A stretch of DNA of 64,000 bases from Citrobacter telavivensis (lineage in GTDB: Bacteria; Pseudomonadota; Gammaproteobacteria; Enterobacterales; Enterobacteriaceae). Below the pieces are notes generated by a model. That model was not told the DNA's origin and ran no database searches. It worked only from the letters and a program-made list of their open reading frames with translations. The stretch spans positions 4,216,001-4,280,000 of the forward strand of contig CP045205.1 in the NCBI GenBank assembly GCA_009363175.1, written 5' to 3'. The translations under genes were made by a program, and so were the position numbers. Shown here in pieces: positions 42,725-48,627 of the stretch (the stretch's first letter is position 1; each line of letters opens with the position of its first letter).

Positions 42725-44290
42725 TTATGCCGTTTTCGTACGAATCAGGTAATCAAAGGCGCTCAGAGACGCTTTCGCTCCTTCGCCGGTCGCGATGATA
42801 ATCTGTTTGTACGGCACGGTGGTACAGTCGCCCGCGGCGAATACGCCCTTCACGCTGGTTTCGCATTTCGCGTCGATGATGATTTCACCCATCCGGTTGC
42901 GCTCAATCGCCCCTTCCAGCCAGGTGGTGTTTGGCAACAGACCAATCTGAACAAAGATGCCCGCCAGCTCCACGTTGTGAACATCGCCACTCACGCGGTC
43001 GCGGTATTCCAGACCAACCACTTTCGTGCCATCGCCTTTCACTTCCGTCGTCTGGGCGTTCAGGATGATGTCGACGTTTTTCAGGCTGCGGACTTTATCC
43101 TGCAAAACCTGGTCGGCCTTCATTTCTGGGGCAAATTCCAGCAGGGTTACGTGTTCCACGATCCCGGCGAGATCAATCGCCGCTTCCACGCCGGAGTTAC
43201 CGCCGCCGATCACCGCCACGCGCTTACCTTTAAACAGCGGGCCGTCGCAGTGCGGGCAATAGGTTACGCCTTTAGTACGATACTGGTCTTCACCCGGTAC
43301 GTTCATGTTGCGCCATTTCGCACCGGTGGCGATGATAATGCTGCGCGCTTTCAGTACCGCCCCGGACGCCGTTTCAATCTGATGTAAACCGCCTTCGCTG
43401 GCCGCTGGCACCAGTTTACTGGCGCTCTGACTGTCTATCACATCGACGTCATAATCATCGACGTGGGCCTTGAGTGCGCCGGCCAGTTTCTGCCCTTCTG
43501 TTTTCGGTACAGAAATGTAGTTTTCGATATCCACGGTATCGAGCACCTGACCGCCGAAACGCTCGCCCATCAGGCCGGTACGAATGCCTTTACGCGCGGA
43601 GTAGACCGCCGCTGCCGCGCCCGCAGGGCCGGAACCGACGATCAGAACATCATAGGCATCACGCTGACTCAGTTCTTCGGCGGCGCGTTTTTCAGCACCG
43701 GTATCCACTTTCGCCACGATTTCCGTCAGCGTCATGCGGCCCTGACCAAACTCTTTACCGTTAACGTACACGGCCGGAACGCCCATCACATTACGCTCGG
43801 TGATCTCGTTCTGGAACGTGCCGCCATCAATTGCCGTATGCTTAATGCGCGGGTTCAGCACCGCCATCAGGTTCAGCGCCTGCACCACGTCCGGGCAGTT
43901 ATGGCAGGAGAGTGAGTAATAGGTTTCAAACTCAAAATCACCGTCAATATCGCGGATCTGCTCAAGCAGAGACTGCGCTTCTTTTGACGGGTGTCCACCG
44001 GTCCACAGCAGTGACAGAACCAGTGAGGTAAATTCGTGGCCCAACGGGGAACCCGCAAAGCGCGGCCCCTGATTTGAACCCGGATTGGTAATCAGGAAAG
44101 AGGGCTTACGTACGGCTAAGCTGTTGTCTTCTTTAAAGGTGACTTTCTCTGACAGTTCGGCGATTTCAGCCAGCAGTTCCTTGATTTCTGCCGATGTAGC
44201 GCTGTCATCCAGCGTAGCAATCAGCTCAACAGGTTTGGTCAGTTTCTCAAGATAGGCCTTGAGCTGGGTTTTCATATTTGTGTCGAGCAT
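42725..44290 (-). CDS. ahpF: Alkyl hydroperoxide reductase subunit F
   Basis: 521 residues from the ATG giving MLDTNMKT, with GGGAAGAAG upstream; 11 extra upstream codons are not supported. NADH-dependent flavoprotein that re-reduces AhpC. The N-terminal double-thioredoxin domain has the redox pair CHNC (129-132); a thioredoxin reductase-like part has FAD motif GSGPAGAAAA (about 219-228), active-site CPHC (345-348) and NADH motif GGGNSG. Separated from ahpC by a hairpin and REP elements, which probably lowers its yield relative to AhpC. Confidence 0.97.
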   Translation of the reverse strand: MLDTNMKTQLKAYLEKLTKPVELIATLDDSATSAEIKELLAEIAELSEKVTFKEDNSLAVRKPSFLITNPGSNQGPRFAGSPLGHEFTSLVLSLLWTGGHPSKEAQSLLEQIRDIDGDFEFETYYSLSCHNCPDVVQALNLMAVLNPRIKHTAIDGGTFQNEITERNVMGVPAVYVNGKEFGQGRMTLTEIVAKVDTGAEKRAAEELSQRDAYDVLIVGSGPAGAAAAVYSARKGIRTGLMGERFGGQVLDTVDIENYISVPKTEGQKLAGALKAHVDDYDVDVIDSQSASKLVPAASEGGLHQIETASGAVLKARSIIIATGAKWRNMNVPGEDQYRTKGVTYCPHCDGPLFKGKRVAVIGGGNSGVEAAIDLAGIVEHVTLLEFAPEMKADQVLQDKVRSLKNVDIILNAQTTEVKGDGTKVVGLEYRDRVSGDVHNVELAGIFVQIGLLPNTTWLEGAIERNRMGEIIIDAKCETSVKGVFAAGDCTTVPYKQIIIATGEGAKASLSAFDYLIRTKTA

Positions 44291-44374
44291 TCTTCTTCCC
44301 TCTCTGAAAACATCATCATGCAAGCTGCCTTAATCGGGCTGCGTGAATGCAACTTGCATCATGGGGTTTGGAAT

Positions 44375-44399
44375 AAAACGGGTGCGTGATGCACCCGTT
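44375..44399 (-). terminator. Terminator/attenuator between ahpC and ahpF
   Basis: AACGGGTGC / GCACCCGTT perfect nine-base stem with a 5-base loop and TTTTATT on the minus strand, 110 bases past the ahpC stop. It would end most ahpC transcripts and let some continue to ahpF. Confidence 0.7.
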
Positions 44400-44403
44400 T
44401 GTT

Positions 44404-44485
44404 GCCGGGTGGCACTTCGTTTACCCGGCCTACGATGTTGTAGGCCCGATGTGTAGGCCGGATAAGCGCAGCGCCATCCGGCTTC
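44404..44485. repeat. REP/BIME elements between ahpC and ahpF
   Basis: GCCGGGTGGC...ACCCGGCCTACGATG, then GTAGGCCCGATG and GTAGGCCGGATAAGCGCAGC to GCCATCCGGC: at least two facing REP units with a spacer GTAGGCC repeat. Also a likely RNA-processing and stability barrier. Confidence 0.8.
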
Positions 44486-44501
44486 GAAGCGCCTTAAAGG
44501 C

Positions 44502-45065
44502 TTAGATTTTACCAACCAGGTCTAAAGACGGTGCTAAAGTCGCGTCGCCTTCTTTCCACTTAGCCGGGCACACTTCGCCTGGGTGAGAAGCGACATACTG
44601 AGCGGCTTTGATTTTACGCAGCAGGTCAGAAGCATCACGGCCGATACCTTCAGCGGTAACTTCGATCGCCTGGATGATACCCTGCGGGTCAACAACGAAC
44701 GTTGCGCGGTCTGCCAGACCTTCATCTTCACGCATGTTGTCGAAGTTACGGGTCAGGGCGCCAGTCGGGTCGCCGATCATCGCGTATTTGATTTTGGCGA
44801 TGGTGTCAGAGCTGCTGTGCCATGCTTTGTGGGTAAAGTGGGTGTCGGTAGAGACAGAGTAAACGTCTACGCCCAGTTTCTGCAGCTCTTCGTAATGGTC
44901 TGCAACGTCGCCCAGTTCGGTCGGGCATACGAAAGTAAAATCAGCCGGATAGAAGAAGAAGACGCTCCAGCGGCCTTCAGTATCTTTCTCGGTCACTTCA
45001 ATGAATTCACCGTTTTTGAACGCCTGGTTTTTAAAAGGTTTAATTTTTGTATTAATCAAAGACAT
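44502..45065 (-). CDS. ahpC: Alkyl hydroperoxide reductase subunit C (peroxiredoxin)
   Basis: 187 residues. Typical 2-Cys peroxiredoxin, the main scavenger of endogenous hydrogen peroxide; peroxidatic Cys47 in FTFVCPTEL and resolving Cys166 in GEVCPA. It forms decamers and is re-reduced by AhpF. A GGAGG site precedes the ATG. OxyR control is expected from the family. Confidence 0.98.
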   Translation of the reverse strand: MSLINTKIKPFKNQAFKNGEFIEVTEKDTEGRWSVFFFYPADFTFVCPTELGDVADHYEELQKLGVDVYSVSTDTHFTHKAWHSSSDTIAKIKYAMIGDPTGALTRNFDNMREDEGLADRATFVVDPQGIIQAIEVTAEGIGRDASDLLRKIKAAQYVASHPGEVCPAKWKEGDATLAPSLDLVGKI

Positions 45066-45135
45066 CTGTACTTCCTCCGTGTTTTCGTTGAGGGATACGT
45101 TACCGAAGATTGACCGACAGGGCTAATGCGTTTCC

Positions 45136-45165
45136 TTTATCAAATCAATAAGCGTTAACTAACAA
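45136..45165 (-). promoter_or_regulatory. Probable ahpC promoter
   Basis: Minus-strand TTGTTA (45165-45160) and GATAAA (45141-45136) with an 18-bp spacer, giving a leader of about 64 nt. The surrounding bases resemble the E. coli ahpC promoter, but I could not fit a confident OxyR tetra-ATAG motif. Confidence 0.4.
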
Positions 45166-45203
45166 ACCTCTCAATTCAACGTTGTGAACGTGCGATGACG
45201 CAA

Positions 45204-45323
45204 AGTAAAAAGGGCCGCCTTTGCAGGCAGCCCCGTTACCTGAACTACCCGTGGGTAACTTCAGCGCCAGTGAAACTGGCTATGTGTTGCGCTCTACATT
45301 ACCTTAACAAAGGCTGTAACAGC
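45204..45323 (-). ncRNA. Predicted ~120-nt antisense small RNA between ahpC and dsbG
   Basis: Minus-strand unit with all parts of an sRNA gene. The promoter is TTGCCC (45359-45354), a 17-bp spacer and TGTAAT (45336-45331) with an extended TG. Hairpins follow: GCTG-TTA-CAGC at the 5' end, GCCAG-TTTCA-CTGGC (45280-45266), and CTGAA/TTCAG enclosing ACCC-AC-GGGT. A 9-bp terminator stem (45233-45212) with a GCAA tetraloop and five Us ends it. It is fully antisense to the leader of the small peptide ORF and dsbG. It does not match any named sRNA I can recall; expression is not shown. Confidence 0.55.
45207..45233 (-). terminator. Strong minus-strand terminator upstream of ahpC
   Basis: GGGCTGCCT-GCAA-AGGCGGCCC, one G-U pair, then TTTTTACTTT. 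No annotated minus-strand gene ends here, so it implies a separate short transcript starting in the ahpC-dsbG gap. Confidence 0.8.
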
Positions 45324-45330
45324 GAGAAGG

Positions 45331-45359
45331 ATTACACCACCCCACTCCTGAAAGGGCAA
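45331..45359 (-). promoter_or_regulatory. Promoter of the predicted antisense RNA
   Basis: TTGCCC, 17-bp spacer, TGTAAT preceded by TGG (extended -10). This is among the best sigma70 matches in the window and points away from dsbG towards the orphan terminator at 45207-45233. Confidence 0.55.
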
Positions 45360-45448
45360 TGTTCCTGGCTGAGGTCTTACCTATGGCTGTGATAGGTTTT
45401 CTCACCTCACTCGCAATCGCTCTGATTTATAAGGATAAAAGATGTTAA
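45359..45448 (+). CDS. Predicted 29- (or 21-) residue membrane peptide overlapping dsbG
   Basis: ATG at 45359 gives 29 residues; an internal in-frame ATG at 45383 gives 21. The core from 45383, MAVIGFLTSLAIALIYKDKR, is a hydrophobic helix ending in a basic tail. A proline precedes the helix. The pattern resembles Ldr/Fst-type toxins in shape (Pro, hydrophobic stretch with Gly and Ser, Lys-rich end); homology is not claimed. AAAGGG lies 2 bases before the first ATG and GAGGT eight before the second. Its stop lies 7 bases inside dsbG, so it may instead be a leader peptide coupled to dsbG. Confidence 0.4.
   Translation: MFLAEVLPMAVIGFLTSLAIALIYKDKRC
45381..45395 (+). promoter_or_regulatory. Partial OxyR-like motif upstream of dsbG
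   Basis: CTAT-N7-ATAG (CTATGGCTGTGATAG) is the central pair of the four-part OxyR pattern; the flanking quarters match poorly. It lies only 47 bases before the dsbG ATG and inside the small ORF, so it may be coincidence. In E. coli the ahpC-dsbG region is OxyR-regulated. Confidence 0.3.
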
Positions 45449-46188
45449 AACGTACGTTTTTGCTCTCCCTCTTCCCTCTCTTTGCCTGGGCCGAAGACCT
45501 GCCTGCGCCGGTCAAAGCGATAGAAAAACAAGGCATTACTATTATCAAGTCGTTCGATGCGCCCGGCGGGATGAAAGGTTATCTCGGGAAATACCAGGAT
45601 ATGGGCGTCACTATCTACCTGACACCTGATGGCAAACAGGCCATTTCAGGCTACATGTACAATGAAAAAGGGGAAAACCTGAGCAATCAGTTGATAGAGA
45701 AAGAGATCTATGCGCCCGCCGGGCGAGAAATGTGGCAGCGCATGGAAAAAGCCAACTGGTTACTGGATGGCAAGAAAGACGCCCCGGTGGTGCTCTATGT
45801 TTTTGCTGACCCATTCTGCCCGTACTGTAAACAGTTCTGGCAACAGGCGCGTCCGTGGGTGGAGTCGGGTAAAGTACAATTACGTACGCTACTCGTCGGC
45901 GTCATCAAGCCAGAGAGTCCTGCCACTGCCGCGGCCATTCTGGCGTCGAACGATCCGGCGAAAACCTGGCATGATTACGAAGCCTCTGGTGGAAAAATGA
46001 CGCTCAATGTGCCCAAAGCGATTTCGCCGGATCACATGAAAACCCTCAATATGAACCAGAAAATCATGGATGATTTAGGCGCGAACGTCACACCCGCGAT
46101 TTATTATATGAGTAAAGATAACGTCCTTCAGCAGGTCGTTGGCTTACCCGAAAAAGCGCAGCTGGATGCCATGATGGCGCAACCATAA
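45442..46188 (+). CDS. dsbG: Thiol:disulfide interchange protein DsbG
   Basis: 248 residues. Periplasmic V-shaped dimer that repairs sulfenylated single cysteines and isomerises disulfides, kept reduced by DsbD. The signal peptide is cut after FAWA (residue 17). The N-terminal dimerisation domain is followed by a thioredoxin fold with the active site CPYC (126-129) and the cis-Pro segment TPAIYY. Ribosome site AAGGAT. Divergent from ahpC, a coherent oxidative-defence pair. Confidence 0.96.
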   Translation: MLKRTFLLSLFPLFAWAEDLPAPVKAIEKQGITIIKSFDAPGGMKGYLGKYQDMGVTIYLTPDGKQAISGYMYNEKGENLSNQLIEKEIYAPAGREMWQRMEKANWLLDGKKDAPVVLYVFADPFCPYCKQFWQQARPWVESGKVQLRTLLVGVIKPESPATAAAILASNDPAKTWHDYEASGGKMTLNVPKAISPDHMKTLNMNQKIMDDLGANVTPAIYYMSKDNVLQQVVGLPEKAQLDAMMAQP

Positions 46189-46195
46189 TTAATAT

Positions 46196-46236
46196 GGGTA
46201 ATTATATTCAATAAAATATAATTACCCTGAATAATT
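46196..46236 (+). terminator. Terminator after dsbG
   Basis: GGGTAATTATATT / AATATAATTACCC perfect 13-bp stem with a 6-base loop, followed by an AT-rich tail ending in ATTTT. Confidence 0.6.
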
Positions 46237-46498
46237 TTAACCGCAAAATTTAACTCTTCTCGCAACGTAAACACGGCATAAAGAAATTTTCTTTTGTATA
46301 AACCCCTTTTGTTAACCACGTCGACTCACATAGCGGACTTTTGATATCAATTACAATATATTCATAATTAATATATTAATTATGAATTAATTAACTTGTT
46401 GAATTTATTTAACCATTGCGCACATACAAAAAAGACTTATATTATAGAGGGATATCTATTCCAGACGTACGACTTTAACGTTTAAGGATAAGCGATGC
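46228..46498. promoter_or_regulatory. AT-rich ybdN upstream region with a 28-bp perfect palindrome
   Basis: Rest of the 310-base dsbG-ybdN gap. A perfect palindrome spans 46360-46387, and a 10-bp palindrome TTGATATCAA lies at 46341-46350. A promoter candidate is TTGCGC (46416-46421), 18-bp spacer, TATTAT (46440-46445). The very high AT content suits H-NS silencing. The palindrome could be an operator for a dimeric regulator. Confidence 0.5.
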
Positions 46499-47722
46499 AT
46501 GTCTGTTTATAAAATATCATTAAACCAAAATGTTCTGGAAGCCGCTGAAGAACGCATCATCTGGACTCTCGAAAATCTTCCCCGCGTGTGTGTTTCCTTT
46601 TCCGGTGGCAAAGATTCCGGACTGATGTTGCATCTGACGGCAAATCTTGCACGTAAGCGACACAAAAAAATCAGCGTATTGTTCATTGACTGGGAAGCGC
46701 AATTTTCCTGTACCATTAGTTATATTAGCGCCTTGCGCGAAATGTATGCCGATGTCATCGACCATTTCTATTGGGTTGCCCTTTCGCTTACCACCCAAAA
46801 CTCACTGTCTCAGTTTCAACCTGAATGGCAGTGCTGGGAACCCGATACCCAGTGGGTTCGCCAGCCGCCGCCAGACGCTATCACCGATCCGGGCTATTTT
46901 TCCTTTTATCAACCCGGCATGACCTTCGAACACTTCGTGCGTGAATTTGCCGACTGGTTTTCGAATAAACGCCCGGCGGCCATGATGATAGGCATCCGGG
47001 CGGATGAGTCTTACAACCGTTTTGTGGCGATCGCCAGTTTACGCAAACAGCGTTTTGCCGATGACAAACCCTGGACGACCGCCGCACCTGGTGGACATAC
47101 CTGGTACATCTATCCGCTGTATGACTGGAAAACGGCCGATATCTGGACCTGGTTTGCTCGCACGAATCTGCCCTGTAATCCGCTCTACAATCTGATGTAT
47201 CAGGCCGGTGTCCCGGCCCGTTACATGCGCATTTGCGAACCATTTGGTCCCGAACAGCGTCAGGGATTATGGCTCTATCACGTTGTTGAACCCGAAAGGT
47301 GGGCGGCAATGTGCGCACGTGTCAGTGGCGTCAGAAGCGGTGGGATCTACGCAGGGCAGGATAATCACTTCTATGGCCATCGAAAAATACTCAAGCCCGA
47401 CCATTTGAGCTGGCAGGATTACGCCATGATGTTACTGCTCAGCATGCCGGATAACACCGCTGAGCATTACCGTAACAAGATCGCCGTCTATTTACAGTGG
47501 TACAAGAAAAACGGCCTCGGCGAGATCCCGCAAACGCAGCCTGGCGATATTGGTTCGAAAGATATCCCCTCCTGGCGACGCATCTGCAAAGTGCTACTGA
47601 ACAATGATTACTGGTGCCGGGCACTCTCTTTCAGTCCAACCAAACCGAAAAGTTACCAGCGTTATAGCGAACGCATGAAAGCGAGACGCAAGGAGTGGGG
47701 AATTTTATGCAACAACGATTGA
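46499..47722 (+). CDS. ybdN: PAPS reductase-like (PP-loop) protein YbdN, IbrA-like
   Basis: 407 residues. The N-terminal PP-loop ATP-pyrophosphatase of the PAPS reductase/sulfotransferase superfamily has VSFSGGKDSG at 32-41. Family IGIRADESYNRF near 165-176 and a C-terminal DUF3440-type region follow. It lacks the typical C-terminal ECGxH of true PAPS reductases as far as I can see. The related IbrA acts with IbrB as regulators in some E. coli, but the biochemical reaction is unknown. It overlaps ybdM by about 16 bases. Confidence 0.88.
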   Translation: MSVYKISLNQNVLEAAEERIIWTLENLPRVCVSFSGGKDSGLMLHLTANLARKRHKKISVLFIDWEAQFSCTISYISALREMYADVIDHFYWVALSLTTQNSLSQFQPEWQCWEPDTQWVRQPPPDAITDPGYFSFYQPGMTFEHFVREFADWFSNKRPAAMMIGIRADESYNRFVAIASLRKQRFADDKPWTTAAPGGHTWYIYPLYDWKTADIWTWFARTNLPCNPLYNLMYQAGVPARYMRICEPFGPEQRQGLWLYHVVEPERWAAMCARVSGVRSGGIYAGQDNHFYGHRKILKPDHLSWQDYAMMLLLSMPDNTAEHYRNKIAVYLQWYKKNGLGEIPQTQPGDIGSKDIPSWRRICKVLLNNDYWCRALSFSPTKPKSYQRYSERMKARRKEWGILCNND

Positions 47723-48324
47723 CACAGGATCTCATTGGCTTTCTCTCTGGCCTGTCTGAAGAAGAAAAAATCAAGGCTATCAATGATTTCAGAATGGCGA
47801 TTCACAGCGTCAGTCCGTTTCGTGACGAACCGGTTGATTGTGTACTGTGGATAAAAAACGAGCACATTTCACCTAACGATTACAACCCCAATAACGTTGC
47901 TCCGCCGGAGAAAAAGCTACTGCTGAAATCCATCGAGACGGATGGATTTACCCAGCCTATTGTTGTCACCCAGTCCAGCGCGGAGGAGTACGAGATAGTC
48001 GATGGCTTTCATCGTCATGAACTGGGGAAAGGCAAAGCTTCGCTCAGGTCCCGTCTCAAAGGCTATTTACCTATTACCTGTCTGGAGGGAAGTCGCCACG
48101 ACCGCATGGCAGCGACCATTCGCCATAACCGCGCCCGTGGACGGCATCAGATCCACGCGATGTCTGAAATCGTGCGTGAACTGGCGTTGCTGGGATGGGG
48201 GGACGAAAAAATCGGTAAAGAACTGGGGATGGACGAGGATGAAGTCTTGCGCCTGAAACAGATCAACGGTCTTCAGGAACTGTTTGCCAGTCGGCGGTTT
48301 TCAAAAGCCTGGACGGTAAAATAA
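47707..48324 (+). CDS. ybdM: ParB-like nuclease-domain protein YbdM, IbrB-like
   Basis: 205 residues from the ATG with AAGGAG 11 bases upstream; a GTG at 47695 would give 209 residues but sits directly on that ribosome site. ParB/sulfiredoxin-type N-domain (about 40-130) with YEIVDGFHRHELG, the ParB box, followed by a helix-turn-helix-like region (about 150-185). Pairs with ybdN through overlap, as ibrB does with ibrA. Possibly a DNA-binding or NTP-using regulator; function unproven. Confidence 0.85.
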   Translation: MQQRLTQDLIGFLSGLSEEEKIKAINDFRMAIHSVSPFRDEPVDCVLWIKNEHISPNDYNPNNVAPPEKKLLLKSIETDGFTQPIVVTQSSAEEYEIVDGFHRHELGKGKASLRSRLKGYLPITCLEGSRHDRMAATIRHNRARGRHQIHAMSEIVRELALLGWGDEKIGKELGMDEDEVLRLKQINGLQELFASRRFSKAWTVK

Positions 48325-48329
48325 TCGGC

Positions 48330-48362
48330 TTGTGCCGGATGACGCGCTTATCCGGCCCGAAT
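48330..48362. repeat. REP element between ybdM and ybdD
   Basis: GTGCCGGATGACGCGCTTATCCGGCCCG, a single REP unit in the 48-base gap between the convergent ybdM and ybdD. E. coli has ybdH and ybdL at this point; they are absent here. Confidence 0.75.
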
Positions 48363-48372
48363 TTTCTCACAC

Positions 48373-48570
48373 TCAACAGCAGCGCGCCCCACCTTTTCCG
48401 CCATAGCGAGCATCCTGCCGCTCGCGGAAAAACTCCTCGTAGGTCATTGGCGTCTGATCCGGATGGGTCATCCGCATATGCTCAACGTAGTTGTCATAGT
48501 CAGGCACACCGATCATCAGTTTCGCGGCCTGGCCCAGATATTTCCCGGCTTTCGAAAGCGTATCAAACAT
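48373..48570 (-). CDS. ybdD: YbdD/YjiX family small protein
   Basis: 65 residues from the ATG with AGGTGG upstream. DUF466 family, with DYDNYVEHM and a C-terminal GGKGGARCC. The family is always next to CstA-type peptide or pyruvate transporters (ybdD with cstA, yjiX with btsT), and work on the paralogous pair indicates that it is needed for transport. Separated from cstA by a terminator-like hairpin. Confidence 0.93.
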   Translation of the reverse strand: MFDTLSKAGKYLGQAAKLMIGVPDYDNYVEHMRMTHPDQTPMTYEEFFRERQDARYGGKGGARCC

Positions 48571-48586
48571 CGTTACCACCTGTCAG

Positions 48587-48614
48587 AAAACCCCTCTCCC
48601 GGCAGGAAGAGGGG
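48587..48614 (-). terminator. Terminator-like hairpin between cstA and ybdD
   Basis: Minus-strand CCCCTCT / AGAGGGG seven-base stem followed by TTTT, 14 bases past the cstA stop and only about 20 bases before the ybdD start. It would reduce ybdD transcription relative to cstA. Confidence 0.55.
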
Positions 48615-48627
48615 GATTGATTACACG

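Noticed and set aside
45195..45392. 65-codon plus-strand frame in the ahpC-dsbG gap
   Set aside because: No ribosome site, unusual composition, and it spans the hairpins and promoter of the predicted antisense RNA; the shorter hydrophobic frame next to dsbG is more credible.
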